Shown: positions 52,557 to 61,950 of the stretch, one piece after another
Layout: each line of letters starts with the position of its first letter
Position numbering within the stretch: the first letter of the stretch is position 1
Assembly: GCF_016598775.1 (NCBI RefSeq)
Contig: NZ_CP066802.1
Coordinates: 1,426,001-1,490,000, forward strand
Direction of reading: 5' to 3'
DNA length: 64,000 nt
DNA from: Actinomyces weissii
Lineage (GTDB): Bacteria > Actinomycetota > Actinomycetes > Actinomycetales > Actinomycetaceae
Translations under genes and position numbers: made by a program
The notes under the pieces: generated by a model
What the model saw: the letters and a program-made list of their open reading frames with translations, nothing else
What the model was told of the DNA's origin: nothing
Databases searched by the model: none

Positions 52557-53948
52557 TCAGCAGCCCACCAGGCGCTCGGCCAGGTAGCGCTCCACGCCCT
52601 CCAGCGGGATGCGCTCCTGGGCCATGGTGTCGCGCTCACGCACCGTGACCGCACCGTCCTGCGGCGACTCGAAGTCGTAGGTGATGCACAGGGGCGTGCC
52701 GATCTCGTCCTGACGGCGGTAGCGGCGGCCCACCGCGCCGGCGTCGTCGTAGTCCACGTTCCAGCTGCGGCGCAGACGGGCGGCCAGCTCCTTGGCGGGG
52801 CCGGTCAGCTCCTCCTTGCGGCTCAGCGGCAGGACGGCGGCCTTGACCGGGGCCAGGCGCGGGTCCAGCCTGAGCAGCACGCGGGTGTCGGTGCCGCCCT
52901 TGGTGTTGGGGGCCTCATCCTCGGTGTAGGCCTCCACCAGGAAGGCCATCAGGGAGCGGGTCAGGCCCGCCGAGGGCTCGATCACGTAAGGCACCCAGCG
53001 CTCGTTCCTGGTCTGGTCGAAGAACGACAGGTCCTTGCCGGAGTGCTGGGCGTGGGTGGACAGGTCAAAGTCGGTGCGGTTGGCGATTCCCTCCAGCTCG
53101 CCCCACTCGCCGCCCTGGAAGCCGAAGCGGTACTCCAGGTCCACGGTGCGCTTGGAGTAGTGGGAGAGCTTCTCCTGCGGGTGCTCGTACATGCGCAGGT
53201 TCTCCTCCGCGATGCCCAGGTCCACGTACCAGGCCTTGCGGTAGTCGATCCAGTACTGGTGCCACTCCTCGTCGGTGCCCGGCTCGCAGAAGAACTCCAG
53301 CTCCATCTGCTCGAACTCGCGGGTGCGGAAGATGAAGTTGCCGGGGGTGATCTCGTTGCGGAAGGACTTGCCCACCTGCCCGATGCCGAAGGGCGGCTTC
53401 TTGCGGGCCACGCTCATCACGTTGGCGAAGTTCACGAAGATGCCCTGGGCGGTCTCAGGGCGCAGGTAGTGCAGCCCGGACTCGTCGTCTACCGGGCCCA
53501 GGTAGGTCTTGAGCAGACCGGAGAACTCGCGCGGCTCGGTCCAGGAGCCGGGCTGGCCGGTGACCGGGTCCGGCACGTCGGCGAGCTGCACGGTGGCGGG
53601 GTCCAGGCCCTTGCGCTCGGCGTACTCCTCGATCAGCTGGTCGGCGCGGTAGCGCTTGTGGGTGTGCAGGGACTCCACCAGCGGGTCGGTGAAGGCGCCC
53701 ACGTGCCCGGAGGCCACCCACACGTCACGCGGCAGGATGACAGAGGAGTCCAGGCCCACGACGTCGTCGCGCGAGCGGACCATGTGCTGCCACCACTGCT
53801 TCTTGATGTTCTCCTTGAGCTCCACGCCCAGGGGCCCGTAGTCCCAGGCGGAGCGGGTGCCGCCGTAGATCTCCCCGCAGGGGAACACGAAGCCGCGCCG
53901 CTTGGCGAGGTTGATGACGCTGTCGAGCTTGGAGGGGGTCTTTGCCAC
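52557..53948 (-). CDS. glyS: Glycyl-tRNA synthetase, class II dimeric type
   Basis: Charges tRNA-Gly. The 463-residue protein has the N-terminal [19 protein letters not shown], class II motif 2 [20 protein letters not shown] (FRNE), [11 protein letters not shown], and motif 3 [13 protein letters not shown] followed by the anticodon-binding domain from [10 protein letters not shown]. This is the single-chain alpha2 enzyme, as expected in actinobacteria. Start is GTG 53948 with AGGAGAA 5 nt upstream. Confidence 0.95.
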   Translation of the reverse strand: MAKTPSKLDSVINLAKRRGFVFPCGEIYGGTRSAWDYGPLGVELKENIKKQWWQHMVRSRDDVVGLDSSVILPRDVWVASGHVGAFTDPLVESLHTHKRYRADQLIEEYAERKGLDPATVQLADVPDPVTGQPGSWTEPREFSGLLKTYLGPVDDESGLHYLRPETAQGIFVNFANVMSVARKKPPFGIGQVGKSFRNEITPGNFIFRTREFEQMELEFFCEPGTDEEWHQYWIDYRKAWYVDLGIAEENLRMYEHPQEKLSHYSKRTVDLEYRFGFQGGEWGELEGIANRTDFDLSTHAQHSGKDLSFFDQTRNERWVPYVIEPSAGLTRSLMAFLVEAYTEDEAPNTKGGTDTRVLLRLDPRLAPVKAAVLPLSRKEELTGPAKELAARLRRSWNVDYDDAGAVGRRYRRQDEIGTPLCITYDFESPQDGAVTVRERDTMAQERIPLEGVERYLAERLVGC

Positions 53949-54137
53949 CGTGGTTCTCCTGATTTAGTCGTGGTCCGTACCTGGTTGGCAGGAACGAGTG
54001 CACTCAGCATAGGAGGCCGCCCCACGCAGCCGGAAACCGCTCGACGGCGTGCGCCCGCCCCACGCCCGTGCCAGGTGGCCCCGGCGCCGTCAGCCGGGCG
54101 TGGGCCAGGAAGGAGACGTCGTCTCCGCCACCGCTGA

Positions 54138-55409
54138 CTACCGGCTCCCGGCGGGGACCTGTTCACCGCCGGTCTGCTCCAGCCGCGCAAGACAGCCCGT
54201 GAGCAGCAGAACCACGACACTGACCAGCTCGATAACCACTCCCACCAGGATCAGCGCCACCACAGCGTGCAGCTGCGAGGCCTGTGAGGAGGGAGCCGCA
54301 CTCTCCGCCAGCAAGCCACCCAGCCACACCGCGAGCGGGTAGGGAGCTTGGGCGAGGAGCCTGCGGGCGCCGAACACCTGCCCCCGGACCTCCTTGGGGG
54401 TGGCGCGCTGCCAGATGGCCAGCAAGGGCGAGTTGGAGGCCCCTAAGCAGAAGGACCGCAGGAATCCGACGACCACGACAGCTGCCACGGAGGACACCAG
54501 CACCAGCGGCAGCCGCCCCAGCAGCGCAGCCAGCCCGAGCCCGGCAACGACGAGCACGAAACGTCTACCTGGCACCCTGACAGCTCCCAGCAGCAGCGCT
54601 GACGCTACCGCGCCCAGCGCTGAAGCCACTCCGAAGGCCCCGAGCGCCGTCGTCGAGCTGTTCGAGACAAGCAGCACGTAGACCGGCAGCAGTCCCGCAG
54701 GCAGGCCGTTGCCAAAGTTGGACAGGCTGTACAGCAGCTGCGAGGAACGCATGTCCGCGTTCCCGAGCAGCACCCTCAATCCTGTTCTAGCCCCGGAGAA
54801 CGGCAGCCTGAACCACCTCTCGCCACCCTTTACGGCAGGTGCCAGCGGCACCTGGATCGCAGCCAGCGCAGCCATCAGGAAGGACAGGAGGTCGAGCACG
54901 ACTATGAAGGTGAAGGAGGTGACTGAGTAGAGCGCGGCACCTATCGCCGGCCCCAGGACCACTGGCGCCCCCTGGACAAGCGACACGAAGGCGTTGGCCT
55001 GCACAAGCGTCCCGTCTTCCGCCAGATCAGCGATCACCGCTTGCAGCGTGATAGCCAGGACGGAGTCGATCGCTCCGGCAAGCACGACCACCGCGAACAG
55101 CACCACGTAGCCCGGAACCGCAGAGGCCACCGATATCCCTAGCAGGACGACCAGTACCGCCTGCGCGAGGCTGCAGACCATCAGGACGTGACGTTTCTGG
55201 AAGTGGTCCACGAACCCGCCCAGCAGAGGCGACACGTAGATCGAGGACAGCATTGAGAAGCCAACGACTGAAGACAGGACCAGGGCCGAGCGCGTCCTGT
55301 CGAACAGGAGCAGCGACAACGCCGTGGCTGTTGCGCTGGACAGCGCCCTAGACACCCCTTCCGGGGCCCAGATCCGAAACAGCAGCCAACGTAGTCCCCC
55401 AGGCCCCAT
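54138..55409 (-). CDS. MFS-type transporter
   Basis: A 423-residue protein with about eleven or twelve membrane helices. Features of the major facilitator superfamily: SPLLGGFVDHFQKRHVLMV (motif A form) between helices 2 and 3, and a similar charged loop RATPKEVRGQVFGARRL in the second half. It resembles MefA/enterobactin-exporter-like drug efflux proteins. Ser/Val content and codon third positions are slightly less GC-rich than in neighbours. There is no regulator gene next to it. GGGGGGCGG stands just upstream of the ATG. Substrate unknown. Confidence 0.82.
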   Translation of the reverse strand: MGPGGLRWLLFRIWAPEGVSRALSSATATALSLLLFDRTRSALVLSSVVGFSMLSSIYVSPLLGGFVDHFQKRHVLMVCSLAQAVLVVLLGISVASAVPGYVVLFAVVVLAGAIDSVLAITLQAVIADLAEDGTLVQANAFVSLVQGAPVVLGPAIGAALYSVTSFTFIVVLDLLSFLMAALAAIQVPLAPAVKGGERWFRLPFSGARTGLRVLLGNADMRSSQLLYSLSNFGNGLPAGLLPVYVLLVSNSSTTALGAFGVASALGAVASALLLGAVRVPGRRFVLVVAGLGLAALLGRLPLVLVSSVAAVVVVGFLRSFCLGASNSPLLAIWQRATPKEVRGQVFGARRLLAQAPYPLAVWLGGLLAESAAPSSQASQLHAVVALILVGVVIELVSVVVLLLTGCLARLEQTGGEQVPAGSR

Positions 55410-55669
55410 CCGCCCCCCTAACAGCCCCTAACAGCATCGGTTGCATGACAGTAGCCTCCTGCAGGCCGACGGCGCCAGCCTGGTCGGAACCCGTGCGCTC
55501 TGGCGCTCCAGGCGGATCTGGCACAGCGGTCAGAGGGCCTGCGGCCTGTAGCAGGGAGGGACGTAGGCAGGGTGGACACGGCTGGGATCCGGCTGCCGCA
55601 GTATAAGGCCTGGCTAAGGGCGGTGCGACACACACATCAGCAGCGCTGATTGATTAGCCCGGTCCCAAC

Positions 55670-55688
55670 CATGAGAATGAGTCCCATG
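55670..55688 (+). promoter_or_regulatory. Candidate Zur operator at the znuA start
   Basis: CATGAGAATGAGTCCCATG is an imperfect 19-bp palindrome (14 of 19 positions). Its left half TGAGAATGA differs by one base from TGAAAATGA, the half-site of actinobacterial Zur boxes as I recall them. The right half is weaker. It overlaps the possible ATG codons of znuA. A zur gene lies in the same cluster. Confidence 0.35.
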
Positions 55689-56753
55689 AACGTCACCAGC
55701 TCCCGCCGTGCCTCGCTCACGCGCAGCCTGACGGCCCTGGGCGCCGTCTGCCTGGCCCTGTCCCTGACCGCCTGCGGCACCACCGCCACCAAGGGCTCAG
55801 GCCGGCTGGACGTCTCGGTCTCCTTCTACCCCATCCAGTACCTGGTGGAGGGTATCGGGGGCGAGCACGTGCAGGTCACCTCCGTAACCCCCGGTGACGT
55901 CGAGCCGCACGACTACGAGCTGTCCCCCAAGGAGGTCTCGGACCTGGGCAAGGCGGACCTCATCACCTACGTCAAGGGCTTCCAGGGCTCCCTGGACGAG
56001 GCCGTGGAGAAGGTCTCCGGCCCCACCGTCGTGGACCTGTCCGGCAGCGTGAACCTGGTCAGCCACGCGGGCGGCCACAACACGCACGACCACGCCGAGC
56101 ACGAGCACGAGCACGGACACACTGACGCCGCTGGCCACGACCACGCCGACCACGAGCACGAGCACGAGCACGGACACAATGACGCCGCTGGCCACGAGCA
56201 CGAGCACGGACACACTGACGCCGCTGACCACGACCACGCGGCCACCGACCCGCACTTCTGGCTGGACCCGCAGCGCATGGTGCTGGCCGCCCAGGCCGTC
56301 GCAGCCGCGCTGACCCAGGCCGACCCGGAGCACGCCGCCGACTACCAGGCCGGACTGGCCGCCGTCACCGAGCAGCTCAACCACCTTGACGCCAGCTACT
56401 CCACCGGCCTGCAGACCTGCGAGCGGCGCACGATCGTCACCAACCACGCGGCCTTCGGCTACCTGGCAGAGCGCTACAACCTCAGCCAGACCTCCATCTC
56501 CGGCGTGGACCCCGAGTCCGAGCCCAGCCCCGCCGACCTGGCCAAGGTCAAGAAGGTGGTCCAGGAGACCGGCACCACCACGATCTTCACCGAGGAGCGC
56601 GTCTCCGAGAAGACCGCCCAGGTAGTCGCCCAGGAGACCGGCGTGACCACCGCGGTGCTCTCCCCCATGGAGGTCCGCCCCCAGGCAGGCGACTACCCCG
56701 CCGCCATGGAGGCCAACCTCAGCGCCCTCAAGACCGCCCTGGCCTGCCAGTGA
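55686..56753 (+). CDS. znuA: Zinc ABC transporter substrate-binding lipoprotein
   Basis: Binds Zn(II) outside the cell for import. With the start at ATG 55686 the protein has 355 residues: signal peptide with lipobox LTAC, then FYPIQYLVEGIGG, metal ligand His in VEPHDYELSP, a His/Asp/Glu-rich flexible loop of about 55 residues (three copies of HEHEHGH with DAAGHD), then the ligand-bearing HFWLDPQ, VTNHAAFGYL and a C-terminal Asp/Glu site. Upstream ATGs at 55671 and 55677 and TTG 55650 would lengthen the n-region. It is the first gene of the zinc cluster. Confidence 0.92.
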   Translation: MNVTSSRRASLTRSLTALGAVCLALSLTACGTTATKGSGRLDVSVSFYPIQYLVEGIGGEHVQVTSVTPGDVEPHDYELSPKEVSDLGKADLITYVKGFQGSLDEAVEKVSGPTVVDLSGSVNLVSHAGGHNTHDHAEHEHEHGHTDAAGHDHADHEHEHEHGHNDAAGHEHEHGHTDAADHDHAATDPHFWLDPQRMVLAAQAVAAALTQADPEHAADYQAGLAAVTEQLNHLDASYSTGLQTCERRTIVTNHAAFGYLAERYNLSQTSISGVDPESEPSPADLAKVKKVVQETGTTTIFTEERVSEKTAQVVAQETGVTTAVLSPMEVRPQAGDYPAAMEANLSALKTALACQ

Positions 56754-57589
56754 CCGGCGCACCCACCGACGTCGCTTCCGCCAGCACCCTGGTCCACCTG
56801 CAGGAGGCCAGCGTCGTGCTGGGCTCCAGCCTGGTCCTGTCAGGCGTGGACCTGCGCGTGGAGGCGGGCGAGTCCGTGGCCCTGCTGGGCGCCAACGGCT
56901 CCGGCAAGTCCACCACCATGCGGGCCTGCCTGGGCCTGGTGCCCCTCAGCCAGGGGCGTGCCGAGCTATTCGGGGTGGACCTACGACGCCGCAGGCAGGT
57001 GCCCTGGGAGCGGGTCGGCTACGTCCCCCAGCGCATCGGCGCCAGCTCCGGGGTGCCCGCCACCGCCCTGGAGGTGGTGCGCTCCGGGCTGCTGGGACCC
57101 CGTCGGCCCTTCGCGGACCGGGGGCGGCAGGCCAGCGCCCGCGCCCTGGAGGCCCTGGAGGCGGTAGGTCTGGCCCACCGGGCCCAGGACCACGTGCAGG
57201 TCCTCTCCGGCGGCCAGGCCCAGCGGGTGCTGATCGCCCGGGCACTGGTCCGCAGGCCCGAGCTGCTGCTGCTGGACGAGCCGCTGGCCGGTATAGACCG
57301 CAGCTCCCAGCAGACCCTGGCCACGATCCTGCAACAGCTGCGGGCAGAGGGCCTGACCCTGGTGACCGTGCTCCACGAGCTCGGGGCGCTGGCCGAGGTG
57401 GTGGACCGAGCGGTCCTGCTGGACCAGGGACGCGTGCTCCTGGACGGCCCCAGCAAGGAGGTGGTCACCGAGCAGCACCGGCGCGCCCTGGACGAGTCCC
57501 TGGGCGGCCAGCACCCCCACCTGGGCCCCAGCCCCGTGCCGCACCACGCCCCCACCCTGTCCACCCGACCCCGGCTCCAGGAGGACTGA
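56750..57589 (+). CDS. znuC: Zinc ABC transporter ATPase
   Basis: A 279-residue ATPase: Walker A LGANGSGKSTTMRACL, signature LSGGQAQRVLIARAL, Walker B LLLLDEPLAGID and switch His in VLHELGAL. It powers ZnuB. The GTG start overlaps the znuA stop by 4 nt and the stop is 2 nt before znuB. The last 30 residues contain His-rich GGQHPHLGPSPVPHHAP, which may bind zinc. Confidence 0.92.
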   Translation: MTGAPTDVASASTLVHLQEASVVLGSSLVLSGVDLRVEAGESVALLGANGSGKSTTMRACLGLVPLSQGRAELFGVDLRRRRQVPWERVGYVPQRIGASSGVPATALEVVRSGLLGPRRPFADRGRQASARALEALEAVGLAHRAQDHVQVLSGGQAQRVLIARALVRRPELLLLDEPLAGIDRSSQQTLATILQQLRAEGLTLVTVLHELGALAEVVDRAVLLDQGRVLLDGPSKEVVTEQHRRALDESLGGQHPHLGPSPVPHHAPTLSTRPRLQED

Positions 57590-57591
57590 GC

Positions 57592-58479
57592 ATGAGCGAG
57601 GCCATCGCCGAGATGCTGTCCAGCCCGCTGATGCAGCGGGCCTTCGTCGTCGCCGTCCTGGTGGGCCTGGCCACACCCGTGGTGGGCACCTACCTGGTCC
57701 AGCGGGGACTGGCCCTGCTGGGTGACGGTATCGGGCACATCGCCCTGACCGGCGTGGCCCTGGGCTGGCTGGCCGGGTCCGCCGCCAACACCACGCCCCG
57801 TGACGCCCTGGCCCTGCCTGCCGCGATGGTCGTCTCGGTGCTGGGGGCAGTGCTGATCGAGGTGATCCGGGCCCAGGGCCGCACCCGTGGTGACGTGGCC
57901 CTGGCGATCCTGTTCTACGGCGGTATCGCCGGCGGCGTGATCCTGATCGGCCTGGCCGGGGGCACCACCACCAACCTGAACTCCTACCTGTTCGGCTCCA
58001 TCTCCACCGTCTCCCCCCAGGACGTGGGCTTCACCGCCGGGCTGGCGGCCCTGATACTGCTGGTCGGCCTGGGGCTGCGCGGCCCCCTGTTCGCGCTCTC
58101 CCACGACGAGGAGTTCGCCCGCGCCGTCGGCCTGCCCGCCAGCGTGCTGAACGTGCTCGTGGCGGTGGTGGCGGCCTTGACGGTGTCGGTGTCCATGCGG
58201 GTGGTCGGGGCCCTGCTGGTCTCCGCCGTCATGATCGTGCCGGTGGCGATCTCCCAGCTGGTCACCCACTCCTTCTCCCGCACCATGCACCTAGCCATGC
58301 TGATCGGGGTGGTCTCCTGCGTGACCGGCCTGGCCGTCACCTACTTCGTGAGCGCCTCCCCCGGCGCCATGATCGTGCTGCTGCTGGTCGGGGGCTACGC
58401 CCTGGTGGCCCTGGTCAGCACGCTCCTGGCGGCCCTGCGCGGCTCCGGCAGCCAGCCCGACGGCGAGGCCGGACGCTAG
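57592..58479 (+). CDS. znuB: Zinc ABC transporter permease
   Basis: A 295-residue ABC-3 family membrane protein with about eight helices. Typical family segments: GTYLVQRGLALLGDGIGHIALTGVALG, LFGSISTVSPQDV, LSHDEEFARAVGLP (interface with the ATPase) and MRVVGALLVSAVMIVPVA. ATG 57592 follows znuC after 2 nt. The product imports zinc with ZnuA and ZnuC. Confidence 0.92.
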   Translation: MSEAIAEMLSSPLMQRAFVVAVLVGLATPVVGTYLVQRGLALLGDGIGHIALTGVALGWLAGSAANTTPRDALALPAAMVVSVLGAVLIEVIRAQGRTRGDVALAILFYGGIAGGVILIGLAGGTTTNLNSYLFGSISTVSPQDVGFTAGLAALILLVGLGLRGPLFALSHDEEFARAVGLPASVLNVLVAVVAALTVSVSMRVVGALLVSAVMIVPVAISQLVTHSFSRTMHLAMLIGVVSCVTGLAVTYFVSASPGAMIVLLLVGGYALVALVSTLLAALRGSGSQPDGEAGR

Positions 58480-58498
58480 TACCGCCCAGCCCCAGGGG

Positions 58499-58576
58499 CC
58501 TCTGTGGGGGCTACCGGCGCAGCAGGACCTTGTGGGGCTACCTGCCCGCTGGGACCTCTGTGGGGGCTACCGGCGC
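58499..58576 (+). repeat. Imperfect tandem repeats between znuB and zur
   Basis: A 22-bp sequence (CCTCTGTGGGGGCTACCGGCGC in two parts) lies at 58499-58520 and again at 58555-58576; a degraded copy is between them (CCTTGTGGGGCTACC). The three units have a period of about 28 bp and fill the 122-bp gap before zur. Confidence 0.75.
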
Positions 58577-58601
58577 CGCGCAGCCACCCCCAGGTGGCAT
58601 G

Positions 58602-59060
58602 ATGTCAACCATGGCGCACTCGCACGACCACGGACCCGACAGCCGCACCCACCAGTCGGCCCAGTCGCGGCCCCGCACCACCCGCCAGCGCACCGCCGTC
58701 GCCGACATCCTCGCGCGCACCGAGGAGTTCCGCTCGGCCCAGCAGATCCACACCGCCCTGGCCGAGGAGGGCACCAAGATCGGCCTGGCGACCGTCTACC
58801 GGACGCTGGCGGGCATGGCCGAGTCCGGTGAGGTGGACCAGGTGCGCAGCACCGAGGGAGAGACCCTCTACCGGCGCTGCAGGGACACCACCCACCACCA
58901 CCACGTGGTCTGCCGCAACTGTGGCCGCACCGTGGAGGTCTCCGGCGGGGCCCTGGAGGCCTGGATCGCGGAGGTCAGCGCGGAGACCGGCTTCACCGGC
59001 CTGGAGCACACGGCGGAGTTCTTCGGCCTCTGCCCAGAATGCAGCCCCAAGGAGACCTGA
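58602..59060 (+). CDS. zur: Fur-family regulator, probably Zur
   Basis: A 152-residue metalloregulator. The winged helix (RQRTAVADILARTEEFRSAQQIH through GLATVYRTLAGMAESGEVD) is followed by a dimerisation domain with HHHHVVCRNCGRTVEV and a final CPEC; these two Cys pairs form the structural zinc site. Adjacency to znuABC supports zinc rather than iron sensing. The N-terminal MAHSHDHGPDSRTH is His-rich. ATG 58602 has AGGTGG 4 nt upstream; ATGs at 58599 and 58611 are also near. Confidence 0.88.
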   Translation: MSTMAHSHDHGPDSRTHQSAQSRPRTTRQRTAVADILARTEEFRSAQQIHTALAEEGTKIGLATVYRTLAGMAESGEVDQVRSTEGETLYRRCRDTTHHHHVVCRNCGRTVEVSGGALEAWIAEVSAETGFTGLEHTAEFFGLCPECSPKET

Positions 59061-59866
59061 TCGCCGCCCCAAGGGTGCAGCCCGCGCCCCTGCACCCCCG
59101 TAACCGGCCCTTCCTGCTCGCCGTCTGCCGCCCCCCAGGTGCCATAGCCGACGACGAGAGGAGCATGATCCTGACCGCTGGCGGCCTGCACGCCCGGCAC
59201 GACCTGGAGAGCCTGCACCTGCTGGACCCGCAGGCGCCCGAGCCGGAGGACCTGGACCTGCAGGCCTACGCCGGGGTCATCATCACCGGCTCCCCCCTGA
59301 GCCTGAACAGGCACGGACGACCCTCCCCCGAGCAGCAGCACCTGTCCCGCCGGGTACTGCACCTGGCCCAGCGGCTCGTGGAGGAGGACGTGCCCAGCCT
59401 GGGCCTGTGCTTCGGCCTGCAGGCGGTCGTGCTGGCGCTGGGCGGCAGCCTGCGCGACGACGTCGGGGAGGAGCTGCAGGCCCCCTGGCTGGCCCTCACC
59501 GAGGAGGGCCGCCAGGACCCCCTGACCAGCGTGCTGCCGCAGCGCTTCCGGGCCTACGTGGGGCACGCGGAGTCAGTCAGCGGTCTGCCGGGCGGAGGCG
59601 TGCTGCTGGTCTCCGGGGAGCGCTGCCCCATACAGATGGCCCGTTGGGGGCGGCACGTGTACGGCACCCAGTTCCACCCGGAGATCACCACCGCCGGGAT
59701 GCGTCTGCGAATTGCCGCCTACGGGGACACCTACTACGCCGCCAGTGAGCGGTCCACCGTGCTGGAACGTTGCGAAAGCGCAGACGTGCGGGAGGCCAAC
59801 AGCCTGGTCACCCGTTTCATCCAGCTTTGCCGCAGCGCCACCGCAGAGGCGGAGGCACAGAAGTGA
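59039..59866 (+). CDS. Class I glutamine amidotransferase-like protein
   Basis: A 275-residue GATase fold: nucleophile Cys in SLGLCFGLQAVVLALGG and His in YGTQFHPEIT; an acidic partner follows about two residues later (PEITT). The opening FLLAVCRPPGAIADDERSM is that of the GuaA-like stand-alone GATases. ATG 59039 lies inside zur (22-bp overlap); GTG 59075 is an alternative after the zur stop. Its 3' end overlaps the YbdK-type ligase. It may release ammonia for that ligase or hydrolyse gamma-glutamyl compounds; neither is shown. Confidence 0.8.
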   Translation: MQPQGDLIAAPRVQPAPLHPRNRPFLLAVCRPPGAIADDERSMILTAGGLHARHDLESLHLLDPQAPEPEDLDLQAYAGVIITGSPLSLNRHGRPSPEQQHLSRRVLHLAQRLVEEDVPSLGLCFGLQAVVLALGGSLRDDVGEELQAPWLALTEEGRQDPLTSVLPQRFRAYVGHAESVSGLPGGGVLLVSGERCPIQMARWGRHVYGTQFHPEITTAGMRLRIAAYGDTYYAASERSTVLERCESADVREANSLVTRFIQLCRSATAEAEAQK

Positions 59867-61008
59867 GGCTGGAGCTCGCCTCCTCCACGAGGGCAAGCAT
59901 CGGGGTTGAGTGGGAGCTGCAGCTGGTCTCCCCCTTGACCGGAGAGCTGCTGCCGGTGGCCCCGGCGGCGCTGGAGCAGCTGGACCAGGCAGGTGGTACC
60001 GGTGGGCTGGTGGTCCCGGAGATGCACCAGGCCATGGTCGAGCTGGTCTCCCGGCCCCGCCAGCGGGTGGGGCAGTGCCTGGCGGACCTGGATGAGGCCC
60101 TGGGGCTGCTCTGCCCGGTCCTGGCCCAGCACGGGGCGGAGGTCACCAGCGCGGGCGTACACCCCTTCGCCGACCCCGCAGCCCAGGCCATAACTGAGTG
60201 CGAGCGCTACCGTGAGCTGGTGGGCCGCACAGCCGCTTGGGGCCGCCAGATGCTGATCTACGGCACCCACGTGCACGTGGGGGTAGATGACGTGGACCGG
60301 CTGGTACCGGTGCTCAACCACCTGTGCACATACATCGGGCACCTGCAGGCGCTGGCTGTCTCCTCACCCTTCTGGGCGGGGCAGGACACCGGCTACGCGG
60401 ACAACCGCGCCATGATGTTCCAGCAGCTGCCGACGGCGGGGCTGCCGGAAGCTATCGGCTCCTGGAGCGAGCTGGAGCAGCTGATGGATGACCTGGTGCG
60501 CGCCGGTGCGCTGCGGGAGGTCAACGAGCTGCGCTGGGACGTGCGGCCTGCTCCCCGCCTGGGCACCATCGAGGTGCGGGCCTGTGACGCCTCCTCCAAC
60601 CTGCTGGAGGTAGGGGCGGTGGCGGCGCTGACGCACTGCCTGGTGGAGGAGGCGCTGCGCCTGCTGGACGCCGGAGAGCCGCTGCGCGGCCTGCCGCGCT
60701 GGCTGCTGGCCGCGAACAAGTGGCGCTCGGCCCGCTACGGGCTGGACGCGCTGCTGGTGGAGCAGCGGGGCGCGGAGCCGGTGCCGGTGCGGGAGTCCCT
60801 GGCGCAGCTGGTGCGCCGTCTGGAGCCGGTGGCGGACGCGCTGGGCTGCCTGGAGGAGCTGGGCAGCGTCCTGGAGGTGCTGCGGCTGGGCTCGGGGGCG
60901 GAGCGCCAGCGGGCGGTGGCAGCAGGCGCCGGGGGCGGACCGGCCGTGGTCCGGCACCTGCTCGCGGAGACCCGGGCGGGCCGCCCGCTGCCCGCCGCAG
61001 GCGGCTGA
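59863..61008 (+). CDS. YbdK/GCS2-family carboxylate-amine ligase
   Basis: A 381-residue glutamate-cysteine-ligase-2-type enzyme, which joins a carboxylate (often glutamate) to an amine with ATP. Seen are SIGVEWELQLVSPLTGEL at the start (Glu metal ligands), HQAMVELVSRPRQRVG, YGTHVHVGVDD, DTGYADNRAMMF and NELRWDVRPAPRLGTIEVRACD. Its GTG overlaps the amidotransferase stop and has GGAGG upstream. Members of the family are weak or partial gamma-glutamylcysteine synthetases; the real product here is unknown. Confidence 0.85.
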   Translation: MRLELASSTRASIGVEWELQLVSPLTGELLPVAPAALEQLDQAGGTGGLVVPEMHQAMVELVSRPRQRVGQCLADLDEALGLLCPVLAQHGAEVTSAGVHPFADPAAQAITECERYRELVGRTAAWGRQMLIYGTHVHVGVDDVDRLVPVLNHLCTYIGHLQALAVSSPFWAGQDTGYADNRAMMFQQLPTAGLPEAIGSWSELEQLMDDLVRAGALREVNELRWDVRPAPRLGTIEVRACDASSNLLEVGAVAALTHCLVEEALRLLDAGEPLRGLPRWLLAANKWRSARYGLDALLVEQRGAEPVPVRESLAQLVRRLEPVADALGCLEELGSVLEVLRLGSGAERQRAVAAGAGGGPAVVRHLLAETRAGRPLPAAGG

Positions 61009-61113
61009 GGACAGGCTTGGCGGCTGGCCCAAGCGGGCCCGCTCAAGCCAGGCTGGCCGGGCTGGCCCAGGCGAGGCCGCTTGGTCCGGTCTGCCGGGGC
61101 GGCTCGAGCAAGG

Positions 61114-61950
61114 CTAGTCCTGCGCCGTCCCCTCGGCTGGGGACGCCGGGGCAGCCACCCGGTCCACGGCGGTGCCGAAGCGCCGCTCCCGGCCCGCGTA
61201 GGCGGCGCAGGCCTTCCACAGCTCACGCCGGTCGAAGTCCGGCCAGGCCAGGTCGGAGAAGTACAGCTCGGCGTAGGCCGACTCCCACATGAGGAAGTTG
61301 CTGGTGCGCTGCTCGCCGCCGGTACGGATGAACAGGTCCACGTCGCGCATGCCCGGCGCGTACAGGTAGCGGGAGACGGTGGTCTCGTTCACGGCGGAGG
61401 CCTTCAGGCGCCCGGCGGCGACGTCGGCGGCGATGGCGCTGGCGGCGTCGGCGATCTCCGCCCGCCCACCGTAGTTGATGCACATGTTGAGGGTCATGCG
61501 GGTGTTTCCGGCGGTCAGCTCCTCGGCGGCACGCAGCTCGGAGAGCACGGACTTCCACAGCCGTGGGGTGCGCCCCACCCAGCGCACCCGCACCCCCCAG
61601 TCGTTGAGCTCGTCGCGCTGACGGCGCAGGGTGGCACGGGCGAAGCCCATGATGAAGCGGACCTCGGCGGGTGAGCGCTTCCAGTTCTCGGTGGAGAAGG
61701 CGTAGGCACTGAGCTCCTTGACCCCGATCTCCACGGCCCCGGCGGCCACGTCCATCAGGGTGGCCTCCCCCACCCGGTGCCCCTCGGTGCGGGGCAGGCC
61801 CCGGCGGTTGGCCCAGCGGCCGTTGCCGTCCATGACCACGGCCACGTGGGCGGGCACCGCCGCCGGGTCCAGGGCGGGCGGGCGGGCGCCGGAGGGGTGG
61901 GCGGGCGGGTCCTGGTACGCCTTGGGGGCGGCAGTGGGACGGGAGACCAT
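61114..61950 (-). CDS. uppS: Isoprenyl (undecaprenyl/decaprenyl) diphosphate synthase, cis type
   Basis: Builds the C50/C55 lipid carrier for peptidoglycan. The 278-residue protein has VVMDGNGRWANRRG with catalytic Asp, GHRVGEATL, YAFSTENWKRSPAEV, NYGGRAEI, and RTGGEQRTSNFLMWESAYAELYF (the last also in the dimer interface). A Pro/Ala-rich start of about 30 residues precedes the core. ATG 61950 directly follows the recO stop (TGAATG). The two genes form an operon. The spacer 61009-61113 after uppS contains imperfect GGCTGGCC repeats. Confidence 0.93.
   Translation of the reverse strand: MVSRPTAAPKAYQDPPAHPSGARPPALDPAAVPAHVAVVMDGNGRWANRRGLPRTEGHRVGEATLMDVAAGAVEIGVKELSAYAFSTENWKRSPAEVRFIMGFARATLRRQRDELNDWGVRVRWVGRTPRLWKSVLSELRAAEELTAGNTRMTLNMCINYGGRAEIADAASAIAADVAAGRLKASAVNETTVSRYLYAPGMRDVDLFIRTGGEQRTSNFLMWESAYAELYFSDLAWPDFDRRELWKACAAYAGRERRFGTAVDRVAAPASPAEGTAQD

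Noticed and set aside
56073..56240. Repeats in znuA as a separate mobile or tandem element
   Set aside because: They encode the His-rich metal loop normal for ZnuA proteins and stay in frame.
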